The notes beneath the pieces are model-generated. The model did no database searches. It saw only the letters and a list, made by a program, of their open reading frames with translations, and was not told where the DNA came from. Shown here piece by piece: positions 39,301-54,300 of a DNA stretch of 64,000 nt. Each line of letters begins with the position of its first letter. Position 1 is the first letter of the stretch. A program made the translations under genes and the position numbers. The DNA is from Trichoplusia ni (taxonomy: Eukaryota > Arthropoda > Insecta > Lepidoptera > Noctuidae): NCBI RefSeq assembly GCF_003590095.1, contig NW_020799994.1:372001-436000 (forward strand). The letters are read 5' to 3'.

Positions 39301-42300
39301 CTGATAGTGGCGTTATAGATATCACAAAATCTACGACTGAAATGACAGATACTCCTGTCGATTTTACTACACTGACGTCAACAAACTTCAGTAGTTCAGA
39401 TGTTTTAGAAAGTTCTAGTTTAAGTACCACAACGTTATCACAAATTGATCAAACCATTTCGAAACTCAATGAAGTAGATAGAATTAGTACCGTTAAAATA
39501 AATGAACAATCGCCGCACCCAACGGAGAGTATTGCTTTAAATACTTCATTGTATAGTACTACACCTACATCTGATATATATACTAAAACACAATCTACTG
39601 GTAGTGACGGTATGGTAACTAGTACTACTGATTCAAAACTATCTACAAAGACTGGTCATAAAATGACGGAATCAAATTTGATCTCCACAGATATTAATCA
39701 TAACGTAGCTACTACGCAAATTACTACACCCTATACAAATGTAGACGACTATCAATCATCAATTGATTCTGATGTTCTTTTGCAAAGTAGTAGTACAATC
39801 CATGTGGAAAGTACTATAAAGCCTTTCACTAAAAAAACGTTGGAAACAAATAATGCAACAGCATCGGTTGAAAATAAAAACACTAAAACCCCAGAAAATC
39901 AAAGAAAACTTAATAGTAATTATACAGGAATTACCTTAATACAGGACGAACCACAAATAAATATAACTACTTCTATTTCATTTTTAAGTACAAATTCTCC
40001 TACTTCTACAACAGACAAAGGTCTAGTAATACATAATATGGAAAAGGGTTATGATGAAAATAAAACTACTCCAGTAGGGTCTAAAGCAACAAAATACCCG
40101 ACTGAATTTACTCAAACCACACAAATAACTGGCGAAAATACAGGTACCGTAACCCACACAACTACTGGTTATTCATATAGCGCAACGAAATCGATGTCAA
40201 CTAGCGATTCAACTGATTCGATAACAACACAGTATAACACGCAATCGGAATCTTTGAATACGATGACGACATTGCCGATGGAATTAACCCCACGATTGAC
40301 ATCTGCCAGCTCAACTGATATGGAAACGGTGAATCCAATTGATTTGGAAAAAACATTAGGAGGAGAAAATACAGTATTCAGAAGCACAACTTCAACAGAA
40401 ATATTAATAGAGGAGTACTCGACGACTTCTGGTATTGATAGTGAAACACCAGTTCAACATTTGATTCCTGGAGAAATGACTTCTGTCCGTCCTGCCGATA
40501 CAGACATACCGTATATCATTGATACTACAACGAAAACAATACAAGAACCAGACATGCTCACGGCTCCTAGTACTATAGGAGTAGTAACAAATGTTGAAGC
40601 AGTTACGAAACCTTATACAGTGACTGAATATGTAACAGATCGTTTTATCAACAACGAACCAGACCCAACAGTGACATCATTATCAGATTCTAAAGTTGAT
40701 GAATCTATTACTTTACCGGCTACTTTTACTGAATCAGTTAATCTTGAAAATACATTACAAACAACATATAAAATACCAGAAAAAACAGTTATCGCAACAA
40801 CTTCTAAAGAAATTATCGACATTGAGGCGAAAACTACAGTTAAAGTTCCAAATGTTGATGGTGCTACCACTACATACATACCTCGCGGAGATATGGGTAC
40901 AACTGAGTCTCTAAAATACAATGATTTAACACCCGTTACTGAAGGAGGTATCGATTCATCAATGACAACAGATCAAAGGTCATTAAGTACTAATACCGTC
41001 ATTAATGGAGATGATGTTACCTTACCCTCTGTAAGCGATAAGGATCCCATTACAATAGATACGATGAAACGTGAAGGTGTTGTGACTTCAGCAACTGTAA
41101 CAGATATTGTCTCGTCTACTTTTGTACCAGAAATAAGAACAGATACACCTGGTACGGTCGAATATAAAGATGATATTACAACTCCTTCTTTCACAGAAGG
41201 AGGGTTATATACACTTAGTACAGTAAAATATAGAGATAATGTTAGCCCTGTAGCTGTAACAGACGAATTATTGGCTCGAACAGACTCTAATATATATGGA
41301 AAACAAACACATTCTACTGTCACAGATATCAATTTAGGAACGACAAACTCTGTTAAATACGGCGCAGATGAAATTCCAACATCTGTAACAACAGACACTG
41401 AGCTAAATAAAAAAGACACTCAAACTTTGGTAACGGATGATAGATTAGTTACTACTGAAACGATGCAATATAGCGATGGTAAAACTGCTACCGTTGTAAC
41501 AAATCCTATATTAAGTACAACAGAAACGGTTAGACAAGAAGATGAAGTAACTGGTTCGCCTGTGACAAATGTGGAAGAAGTGACCCAATATCGAGACGAT
41601 TTAACAACAATACGTTTCACAGATAGTAAAACAGTTACGCCGGAAATAACGAGTAGCGATAACAGTGACACAACCGCCGTTGTCACTTTTACAACAGGAT
41701 TACCGAGGTATACGGACGATTTAACTAGTTTACCAGAAGTGACAGAAGGTGCATCAGTCACAAAATATGAGGAAGAAAAAGCCACTGTTCCAAATGGTGA
41801 TGACGTTACTACTTCTTATATAACAGATGGTAGATCAGTTCCAACGACCACCGATAAAAATACGCGTGTAACTTCAGAGTTTGTAACAGATCAAAAGATA
41901 GCCACTACCAATACAGAAAAGTATATAGATGAATTAAGTACTGCCTCCGCTATAGACAACGGTGCCGCAACTACAGAAACTAAAAAATCGGAAAATTCAA
42001 CACCCTATTCTGTGACAGACAACATACTAAGTTTTGATACAACTATATATGAACATGATTTAGCCACTAATTCTGTAACAGAGGGATCAGCAATTAAAAC
42101 GCACGGAGTGGAATATGGTGATGATAAATCTGTGAAAGATGATAGGTCTAATACTATAAAAAACGTTACTAATATAACTCCAACATCGATAGCAGGTACA
42201 TCATATACCACGGACGCAGTAAAATATGATGACGACGTTACTTTTACAACAAGTACTATTGAACTTGGAGATATTGTTACCACAACCTCTAAAATAGATA

Positions 42301-45300
42301 AGCAATATGGAGGAGTAACAGTAAAATATGATCTCGATGCAACTCCTACATCTACAGTAGGTGATAAAGCGGGTACCACACTTAGTGAGAAAGTTACAAT
42401 TGTCACACCTACTTCATTAACAGATAACAAATTAGGTAGTAAAAACACCGTCACAGATGTAGATGATGATTTTGCGACTTCTGTAACAGAAGGTTTATCA
42501 ATTTCCACGGATGGAAAAAAAGTTCCAACTACCACCTTGAAATATGGTGCTGGTGAAACTTCTGCGTTTGCAACAGAAGATTTATCTTCTCCTACAAATA
42601 CAGAAAAATATGGTCAGGATCGAACTACCACTCCTGTTACAACCAATTATGCGGTTACCACTGAAACCGTAAAATATGGTGGTGATGTAACTGCGGGTTA
42701 TGTAACAGATGGTAGATCGCCTACAACAGTTACCGATAAATATGACACATTCACGCCTACTTTCATACCAGATAGTAAAACAGTAACTATGGAGACCGAG
42801 ACGGCCAAGGATGAAATCACTACCACGTATATAATTGATAGTGAAACAAATATTACAGGCACTAAGAAGTATGTTACAGACCCGACTTCGTCTCCCACAA
42901 CAGACAGTAGCTTAGATAGTTCAACAGACGAAATGGTAATTGGTGACGTTGTAACAGCTTCATCTGTAACAGATGTCAAATCGGCTACAGAAGTGAACCC
43001 AATGACACCCATGTCTGTAGCAGTCGGCAGATCTAGTACTACAGAGCCTGGAAAATATAGTGATGAAATAACTACCACTCACGGAACAGATGGCAACACA
43101 ATAATCAAAGTAACTGAAAAGTATGATGCTGATGTAACTCCTACATATGTAACAGATAGCAAAGAAGACAGTACAAACACTTTGATACATGGCGATGGTT
43201 CTACCTCTTTTGTAACAGAAGGTTACCTAACTACGACACACTCCGAGAAATATGGTATTACTACTTCATCTGGGACAGATGAAAGCACTCCTTTAATTAC
43301 AACGAATAATTATTCTACCGATAAACCTCCTCCTCCATCTGTTTCTGTATCGAGTGATAGATCAGCCACTACAGACACCGTGCAATATGGAACAGTCACA
43401 CCCACTTCTGTAAACGGCATCATTACAGATGGACTGACCGTTGTGACAGAGAGTAAACCAGTTTTAGATCCCAAGCAGTACGGTGCCGACGTAACTGCTG
43501 CATCTATAACAGACAGCAACTTAAGTAGTGCGAGCACTGCACTTTATGAAGATCATGTATCTACTTCTGTAACAAGAAGCAAACCAATTACAACAGACAC
43601 AGGTAACGATGGTGCCGATTTAACACCTGCAACAGGTGGAAAGTCGATTGGTAACGATACTGGGAAATACAAACTTGACCTCTCTACCTCCACTGTAACG
43701 TATGGAAGCTCAGTTACGACAACCACCATAAAATTGGATGCCAATGTTACTCCACCTTCATTTACTGATGGTAGAATGGGTACTTCTGTCACCGAACAAT
43801 TGGAAATAGTCACACAAACATCTGTGACAGATGGCAGGTCGGTTACTGGAGACACTGTAAAATATGATGATGAAGCTACTCAACCTATAACAGATAGTAA
43901 CGAAAACGTTACACCAACTGTTATTACAGATAACGGGTTCGAAACTATAGGTACTGAAAAATATGGGCTCGATCTTACTACTGCCACTTACACAGTAACA
44001 GACATTAACGATAAGAAACGTGTTACTACTAGTACACCTGCAGGTGCCTCCATATCAGTTGACACCGTAAAATACGGCATAACTACAGATTCTGAGTCAG
44101 ACGATAGCACAGCTTTTGCGGATAATGAACGAAAAACGACCAAGAATTATGGAACAGTCACATCCACTCTTATAACAGAAAACCCATTAGGAGCAACAAA
44201 CACAGTGAAATATGACGATGATAAGTTTCCGGATTCCGTAACACAGAGTGAATCAATTACATCAGGTTCAGTGATATATGATAAGGATCTTACAAAATCT
44301 ACCATTATTGCAAATATACCTACTACTAAAACAGAAACAGAAACGGAAAGTACAAATGCCGTGGAATATAGTATTGACGATACGACTACCACATCTGCAA
44401 CAGATAGCAAATTAAAAGAAAATAGGACCGATACCACTGCCGCGTCTATAACGGACGATAAATCAGTAACAACAGAATCCACAAATTATAGTGTTACACA
44501 CACTACTATAATAGATGGTGAATTGGCAGCCACAGGCGGTAAATATGGACTTATGTCGTCAACCTCTGCTACAGATAGTATAACTGACACAACTGTAGTT
44601 ATAAATGAACAAAAACACGTTACCCCTACGTCTATAACAGGATATCTTACAACAGATGCTGAAAACTATAGTGATGATGTCAGGACCACCTCTGTAAATG
44701 ACGATTCAATTGTTACAACGGTAAATGTGCAATACGTTAACGATTTACATTCCACATATGTAACAGGAAGTGAATTTCCTACGACGGATACCGACAGATA
44801 CGAAAATGTTACACCCGCATCTGTAACAGATGGCATATCAGCCAGAACAGATAGCTTGAACGTAAACGACGCTAATTTAACAGGAATATACAGTAAAACA
44901 GCTACCACAGAATATTTGAAATTAACAGACGCTACTGCTCCAGTGGCTAAAACAGAACTTTTTGAATTTACATCTCCTCAATCGTTGACTTTAGATATAA
45001 ATACAACAACGCCAAAATACGTGGAAACCACCAAAACAAACACTGGAGATATAAAAATGAATACTAATACGGAACAAATGACGAATAACGTTACTGAAAT
45101 TCAGCGTGAAGTTACCCCGGAATCTACTGATTATCCAACACAAACTTCTTCTGCCGTTTTCGGTATAAAGGAAATGCCTGAAAAACAGTACACTAACACA
45201 CAGAAACCAACAACAATTCGCATTACTTCGACTCCGGGTTTGTCAGGATTGACAAACAATCTGGGTTCTGACACAGTTACAACGATAAGCTCTAGTTCAG

Positions 45301-48300
45301 AATTTGTAAATACTGAGACTGTTGCTTACTCAACGGAGATTACAAACGATGTAATGCAAGGAACTTCTAACGCTCCAGAACTACGATATACTTTTTCGGA
45401 GACTTCACCAGAAACTATTTCCACTCAACATAATTATGAGGACAATATACTAAACACGTCAACATTGCCATCATTAACATCTACAGAAGATAATGTTCAA
45501 AGATCAACTTTCAATGACATTTCTTCTGACATACCTAGCGATGCTTACACTATAGAAGGCCCAGTATTCACTGAAAATCAAAGCAACTATCATACAAAGA
45601 CCACTTTACAAAATATTGCTGAAAGTAGTACGGAACAAATTGCGACTTCAACTAACTCTGAAAACATGTTGACAGAAACATCTAATGCTTTTCAGTCAAT
45701 AGATAGAACTTCTTCAGAATCGTCTACGGTCGCAGGTTCTGAATTAACAAGCACATATAGCTTTACTTCTGACTTGGATAGTCCCCCGACATTTATATCT
45801 ACAGAATTTTCAAGAGACAAAACTGCGTTTACTAGTGAATTTGTTGATTCTACAAATGAAGAAGATTTAAATACAACCTTCACCCCTTCCTATGATTATG
45901 CTAGCACAAACTCATTTTCTAGTTATGCTGATAAGTCGATTACGACAGCAAATAAAACCACTACTTCGACGGAAAGCTTTGTAGAAAACAGTACGATTTT
46001 AGACAGTCAAAGAACAACCGAAATTGCTATAACGGCTAACGACGGCGTAGTCAATAATGATGTTTCTACTATAGAGCAAGGTGATATATTAGTGCAAAGT
46101 ACAACTTCTGCCATCCAGCTAGTTACTAATGATACTACTGACGATTCAAATATATTTGAGACTACCTCTGTCAGTTCTGGATTGACAACCGGGAGTAGTT
46201 CAGATACAGATATATCTCCAACAGACCACGAAATCGTAGATATCTCAACACAGCGAGCCTCAAACACTTTCGCTGCAACTACAGACATTAGTATGTCAAC
46301 GTTAGATTTTACTGCCACTGACATATCTTATGCAGACGACACTCAAGTTCCAAATAAAACTCTTCAAAGTACAACTAGAGAAAACGATAACAATATTGTG
46401 TTAACTACTGAAACAAGTAAGAATGTTCCTTCATCAAAGACACAACATACTTCTACCGGTATTAGTACCTCTACGGAAAGTTTGTCTTCTCGTAGAAAGG
46501 AAGTTGATATTTCCGCTTGGACTGACACTACTCTTATTACTGACATGACTTCTACTGAAACAACTGTACAAAGTACTGAAATAAAAATTAACATCCACTG
46601 TAAAATAAACTCACATTGCCCGACGAATAAAGCCTGTCTAAATGGAGTATGCGAGAATCCATGTGACATGATTTGGAGTGGTTGTACAAAGAAAGAATCG
46701 TGTTTAGTTGTCAACCATGCAGCTGTTTGTGTATGCGATGACACCACTGGGAACCTCTGTTCACGTAAAGGTAGGCTTATAAGGTGTTTTTAGTTAAGCT
46801 TCAATGTAGATAAATAGTTAAAGAATGTATTATGTAATAAAAAGTGTTTGCCCTCAATGTACATTTGTATTTTTGATAGCAGTACTGCAAATGGTCGTTT
46901 TATCGGACGGATGAATAGTATACTTTTTAGGACATATTATTAATAAATTCACTTTATTAATTGTACATACACTAATTATCACTTTGATTTAAGTATAACA
47001 TACTAATTTTGTATCTAACGTGTAACATACTAGAACCACCCGGAACACCCAAGGTACCAGAACCTTGTCACTCTGATCGGGACTGTATAGAAACCGAAGC
47101 ATGTTTTATGGGATTGTGTCAAAATCCTTGTGAGTTCGACAACGTATGTGGCATTGGAGCGAATTGCCAGCCTGTTAAACAAAGGCCAATGTGCTCGTGC
47201 CCCGCTGGACATGATGGAGACCCTGCTGTTAAATGTTCACCTAAAATATGTAAGCTCTAATACCTACTAATTGTAATTGCATTCATTCCATACTTTAACA
47301 ATGAACTGACATACAAAAGTGAAACAAGGATAATTACTTTAGGTGTTGCGTAACATTTTTATAAAAAAAGAACTGTAATTTTTATAAAATGATGTTGGTT
47401 GTGGCTTTATAAATATTTGTATATAATATAAAAGTTAAATCACTATGGTCACAAAAGTTTTTTTATGACTCATGTATTGTATATTATATAAATATTTTAC
47501 GTTTGCTCAGTTGGTTGCACTCGAAACGAAGACTGTCCCTTGACTGAAGCTTGTATAAATAATGCATGTCAACACCCATGTGCCATACACAATCCCTGTG
47601 CACCAAACGCGGTCTGTATAAACACAAATCATGGCTCGGACTGTAGCTGCGCGGAAGGATATCAAGGAAACGGTTACGTGGGATGTGTACCAGGTAAGAC
47701 ATTATCAAGGCCTTAAGAAAACATATATTTCAACTGTGAAGGTGTATATATTCTAATAAAATTATTAATTTTAGTAATACCTCCTGGTTCAGTATGTCAG
47801 TATAACGAGGATTGTCCACCGGAATTACTATGCGACCGACTAAACAGAGTCTGCATAAGTCCATGTGCCGTCAACACGTGTGGCGATAATGCTGAATGTA
47901 TTCCAACAAATCACGGTATTCAATGTAAATGTTTCGCTGGATTCACTGGTAACCCGTTCCTAGAATGTTTCCAAGGTATGTTGTGTCATTATTTTCACAT
48001 GCTATTTGAGTTAGTTACCTACTATTAAGCAATAAGTAATAATGTGCCTATGGTCAGAAAGAAATTCTTAGTCTGAAGTTTTCAATACATTCAGTTCTTA
48101 ATTTTTGAATGTTTATAAATATACTAATATAAAAATTAATAATAATGTTTGTTTTATAGTCCAAGGATGCCGATCCGACAATGAATGTGCAAATTCGGAA
48201 GCTTGTATAAACGGAAAATGTGGCTCACCGTGCCGATGTGGAGTTAACGCTATTTGTGACGTTTTGAATCATAGAGCATCGTGCAAATGTTTACCAGGCT

Positions 48301-51300
48301 ACACAGGAAATCCTCAACTTGGTTGTGAACCTCCAACTAATCCGTGTGTTCCAAATCCTTGTGGCACTAGTGCCTTGTGTGAAATCGACAACGGCAATCC
48401 TGTTTGTTTCTGTCCTAAAGGACTCACGGGAAATCCTTTCATGACTTGCAGTAAGTATCTAAAAACAAACATATTTTTGAGAGTTTCATAAATTGGAATT
48501 ACGCTTCTTTTTTTTTTTAACAAAATTTGTATGAACTGATTTTAATTAAATTAAAATGTGGTAGGTAGCTTTTATTTAACACTAGTCGTTTTCCGCGGTT
48601 TCACCCGCGTAGTAGCCGACCTTGCGGTAATTTTTCGGTTTTCTCCTTAAAAATCATCATTGTTTTTAATATTTTCCGCTATTTTCTTACTGTCTCCACC
48701 TTCTAAGGACTGCTACGAACATTGAAAGACTAAAATAAGTCAAATCAATTCAGCCGTTCTCGAGTTTTAGCAAGACTAAGAAACAGCAAATCATTTTTAT
48801 ACTTTAACTAGCTGTCCCGGCGAACTACCTACCGCCTAACAGTTGTTTCTTTTTTGAATTTTTCAATATTTAAAAACCGTTTAAACCTTCCCTGAAGTGC
48901 TACGAATATTTCAAGACTAAAAGTAGTCAAATCGGTTCAGCGGTTTTCGAGTTTTAGCGAGACTAACGAACAGCAATTCATTTTTATATATAAAGAGAAG
49001 AAGAAGAAGAAGAAAAGAAGAAGAAGAAGAGATAGAAGATTATATTTTTTACATATAAGATGATGATTTATAAAAGTCCATTAATTTTGTTTGATTCCTA
49101 TTGATCCTATTTTCTAATTAATTGTTGTTTTTTAATTTATTGCAGTACCTGAAGGCAACGAATGTGAGCCCAACCCATGTGGTCCTTATTCCGGGTGCAG
49201 GTTGATAGATAACAAGCCCGCTTGTTTCTGTTTACCAAACTATGAAGGAGATCCACCTCGACAGCCTTGCCGATTACCTAACAATCCATGTAATCCTTCG
49301 CCTTGTGGCCCTAACACTCAATGCACAATACAATCAAATGGATTTGCTAAATGCACTTGTTCACCAGGTTATATCGAAAGCCCTAACACAATTAGAGGTT
49401 GCGTTGAGTCACGCAATCCTTGTGAACCAAACACATGTGGTACCGGTGCTAGATGTGATCCAAATCGATCACCACCCTGTTATTGTCCAGAAAATGCGAT
49501 AGGAAACCCTTACAAATCTTGTGCTACTCAAGGGTATTTACCACCTGAAGTTCTATGTCGCCCGGGGCCTTGTGGACCAAACTCTGATTGTTATGTTAGT
49601 GGCAATATGGAAATGTGCTTCTGCAAGTCTGGTTTTACTGGAGATCCTCATATTGGTTGCCAACCTCAAAGAAGCCCATGCACACCAAACCTATGTGGAC
49701 CACAAGCTATCTGCCAAGTTAACTTTGATGGGCAACCATTGTGCTTGTGCCCTGAAGGAAGCATCGGTGACGCTTACGGAGTTGACGGTTGCCATTCTCG
49801 AGAATGTGAAGTTGACGATGAATGTAAATTGAATAGAGCATGTATAGGTTACGTGTGTCGTGACCCTTGCCCTGGAGCTTGTGGATTTAATGCTAAATGT
49901 CGTGTAGAATCTCACCGCCCTGTTTGTGTTTGCGATGAAGGCTTTGTTGGCAATCCTTTAATGAGTTGTTTACCACCAGGGGACCAAAAATCTAACGACA
50001 AGAAACCTTGTAGCAGAGCACAATGCGGTCTGAACGCTATTTGCAGAGATGTTGGGGACAAAGCTCTGTGTTCTTGTCCTCCTGACTTCTTAGGAGATCC
50101 AACGGTCGAATGTAAGCCTCAATGTACTATGAATTCGGATTGTTCATCAAACGAAGCATGCATCAACAAGAAATGCGTAGACCCCTGCACGTTTAACAAC
50201 GTATGCGGTATCCATGCCGTATGTTTATGTTCCGATCACACAGTATCCTGCTTGTGTCCAGATGGATATATTGGCGATCCTCTAACACAATGTCTTTATC
50301 GACGTAAGTATTTTTTTAATATAATATTTATATTTGCTTACTAAAATTTTGTGCTTACTTTGAATGTTATGTTTCAGCGATAATAATTGGCTCGGACAAC
50401 ACAACTTCTCAGCCTTGCTCTCCTAACCCTTGTGACCCCAGCGCCCCATGTGATACTTATGGAAACCAATTTGCAATTTGCGACGCTTGCGTTGGACCAA
50501 ATGCAGTCAACAACCCATCCTGCAGACCAGAATGTGTATTTAATTCAGAATGTGCGTTCAACAAGGCTTGTTTGAGAAACAAATGTGTAGATCCATGCCC
50601 AGGTTCATGTGGTGTTAATGCAATGTGCTTAGTTTACTATCACGACCCAATATGTCAATGTGCGGAAGGTTTCAATGGAAATCCTTATGAACACTGTAAA
50701 CCATCAACTGGACGTAAGTATATTTAATTAGGCTGTACTGTTGTAAAATTACTTAACAGACGTAATAAAATAAATGCGTATTTTTTCAGCTGTTTTAGCG
50801 GAAACTTGTGATAACGTCCGTTGTGGTGCTAACGCAGTTTGTGAAGATTTAAATGGTGCACTTACTTGTAAATGTCTTCCAGACTTTTATGGTAACCCCT
50901 ATATGTCGTGTCGTCCTCAATGTGTCGTCAACAGCGACTGTGCCCCAGAGTTGGCTTGTCTAAACAACAAATGTGAAAACCCATGCAAAGACATTTGTGG
51001 TATTGGAGCTTTATGTAAAACTGTAAACCATCACGCAGTTTGTCATTGTGAAAATGGATATACTGGGGATCCTTACGTGAGATGTCAACCTACGGTTGTT
51101 CTTTCGCCTCCTTTGTCAACGTGTGATCCTTCACCTTGCGGCCCTTACAGTCGATGCCTTGTATCAGCTTCAGGTTTTGCTGTATGCTCATGCCTACCAG
51201 GCCACCGAGGAGTAGCACCTATGTGCCAACCCGAATGTGTCAGTAACTCTGACTGTTCCCAAACGGAGACGTGCGTAAACCAAAAATGTCTAAATCCTTG

Positions 51301-54300
51301 CCTCGGTAGTTGTGGCCTCAATGCGGAATGTATCGTGGTAAATCATAATCCAATATGCAGCTGCAGACTTGGTCAAACGGGTGACCCATTTGTCGCTTGT
51401 GCAGATGTTATAGAACACGTACCAGTGGACTCAAATCCTTGTGTACCTTCACCATGTGGTCCTAATTCTGTTTGTGAAATAAAGTCAAACCATCCTGTCT
51501 GTTCTTGTCGTTCGAACTATGCTGGCACGCCTCCATTCTGTAGACCGGAGTGCGTTATTAGTCAGGAATGTCCATCGAACAAAGCTTGTATCAATGAAAA
51601 ATGTGTGGACCCTTGTCAAGGTGCTTGTGGTAATAATGCAAGATGCAATGTGGTAAATCACACACCCCTGTGTAGCTGTTTGGAGGGCTATAGAGGAGAT
51701 GCTTTTGTCGGGTGTGTAGCAGTAGCAAAGGGAGAATCACCAACACCTTGTAACCCATCGCCATGTGGAGAAAACACTATGTGCACTGTGGTCAATAATG
51801 TAGCTCGCTGCTCATGTATACCTCCCAACATTGGAAACCCGTATGCTGGAGGTTGTCGACCCGAATGTTCCATAAACTCAGACTGTCCGAACCACCTTGC
51901 TTGTTTATCGAATCACTGCCGAGATCCGTGCAGAGACTTATGTGGGGTTAATGCAGAATGTTCTGTCACCAATCATGTGCCGGTCTGCACATGTTTTAAA
52001 GGTTACGAAGGCGATCCATTTTCTTCCTGCCGTCAAAAATCTACGCCGTGTAAGTAAAATATCAAATCGTTCCTAAAATATGATTGATTATTTCGTTAGA
52101 TTTTTTATTTACTTTCTAATAATTATTTCAGCGTCTCCATTCAACCCATGTGAACCTTCGCCTTGTGGACCAAACAGTGAATGCCACGTAGTCAACGATC
52201 GTGCGGCGTGTTCTTGTCGTGCTGGCTACTTAGGCGCTCCTCCTGCTTGCCGTCCCGAATGCGCTGTAAATTCTGATTGCCCGGCCAACAAAGCATGCAT
52301 CAAGCTTAAATGCAAAGACCCATGCGTACACAGTTGTGGTTTAGATGCGCGCTGTCATGTCGTAGGACACAATCCTATTTGCACTTGTCCAGAAAACCTT
52401 CCTGAAGGTGATCCATTCATCAGATGCTACAGAAAAAGTATGTATTGTTTTAATTTCAATATATTTCTAAAATGTATAAACGTCCCGAGGCTTCTGCCAA
52501 ATTTCAGAAACATAAAAAAAAACAAGTAAATCTTGGGAAATGTTATTAGTTCAGAGAATACCTGCTACGTTATTTTTCGTAAACCACTTAAAATCAGTTT
52601 AAATGTGCATTTTTTTCAATTTAGCCTTTAATGATCGTTGTTTGAAATAAGATCATCTACAAGGCTGCATTTACCATACAAATGTGTCGTTAAGATTACT
52701 ATAAAATTGACATCCTTTACCTTTTGCCCTTAGCGATAAACAAATCACCACCTAATCCGTGTCTCCCATCACCATGTGGTCCTCATTCATCATGCCGAAA
52801 CGAAGCCGGCCGTGCTGTGTGCTCTTGTGAGCCAGGCACTTTAGGAGCGCCGCCATCGTGCCGACCACAATGCGTCATCAATCAGGACTGTCCGTTGGCG
52901 CTCGCATGTTTGGCCGGCACATGTGTCAACCCTTGCGTTGGATCTTGCGGATTCAACGCGAGATGCATCGTACAAAACCATCAACCAATATGTTCGTGTG
53001 ATGAAGGCTTTTCTGGTGATCCTTTCGCTGGCTGTAATCCTGTTGAGGGTAAGTCAATTTTTAAACGAAACTTATATCACCTTTACGCATGAATTTCAAA
53101 ACTGTATGTGAACGCATGTCTTGTGTACCAATTTTCAGCTTCAAAAGACCTACCTCATCAGCCATGCAATCCGTCACCTTGTGGACCTAATGCTATCTGT
53201 CAAGAACGGAATGGTGCTGGTTCTTGTACTTGTGTAGATGACTTTTACGGTGATCCATATCGTGGTTGTCGACCCGAATGCGTTATGAATACTGATTGTC
53301 CTAGGGACAGATCTTGTTTCAATAACAAATGCGTGGACCCGTGCTCTGGTTCCTGTGGACAAAACACTGAATGTAGAGTAGCAAATCATGCACCTTCATG
53401 TTACTGCTTGCCTGGATATCGTGGAAACCCTCTTCATGCATGTACTCCTGTTTTATGTAAGACTCTCTTTCTAAATCTTTCTTTATATTATGTATATTTC
53501 TTTATTCCGTGCTATACTTATCTGTCTATTTTCTTTCCTAAACTGTTTAGCTCTACCAGACCCTGTGGATCCGTGCAACCCCTCACCTTGTGGGCCTTAC
53601 AGTAAATGTCGCGTATTTAATCGGCATGCAGTTTGTACATGCCTTGATATGTGCGTTGGTTCGCCGCCAAATTGTAGGCCCGAATGTATCGTTAGTTCTG
53701 ATTGCCGGCCAGACAAAGCATGTATTAATCAAAAATGCCAGGATCCGTGTCCTGGTATGTGCGGTATTGAAGCTCAATGCCAAGTTGTAAATCACAACCC
53801 TATATGTAGTTGTTTTAATGGGTATACCGGAGATCCTTTCGTAAGATGTTTCTTGGACGAAAGTAAGTAGATTCAAATTTACGATTTCTAATAATTCATT
53901 TTTTGTAAAAATTACCACAAAAGAAACACGTATTAATAATTAAATTTTGACAGGACCTAAGGACCCAATAAGCAATTGCATACCGAATCCTTGTGGCCCA
54001 CATTCGCAATGTAAGGATGGTATTGGTGGTCCAGTATGCTCATGCTTAGAAAACTATGTGGGACGCCCTCCCAACTGCAGACCTGAATGTATGATAAATG
54101 TCGAGTGTCCGGGCAACTTGGCATGTATAGCCGAGAAATGCAGTAATCCTTGTCCGGGTTCTTGCGGTTACCATGCTTCTTGTAACGTAGTCAAACATGT
54201 TCCAATATGTACTTGTGACCAAGGTTATACTGGAGATCCTTTCTCAGGATGTTCTCCTATTCCATGTAAGTTATTGCGTTCACAATTTTTTTGTAAATCG

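Larger units (their letters stand above)
48451..49145 (+). other. Intron 31 of dumpy, filled with retroelement tails
   Basis: Over half of this 695-base intron is two LINE-tail copies and a GAA microsatellite, listed separately. Acceptor TTATTGCAG. Confidence 0.7.

Noticed and set aside
39065..46747. Many 100-176 codon minus-strand frames opposite exon 27
   Set aside because: They mirror the Thr/Ser/Val-rich low-complexity sense strand (antisense Val/Ser-rich runs). No splice or start evidence, and the sense frame is continuous for 7.7 kb.
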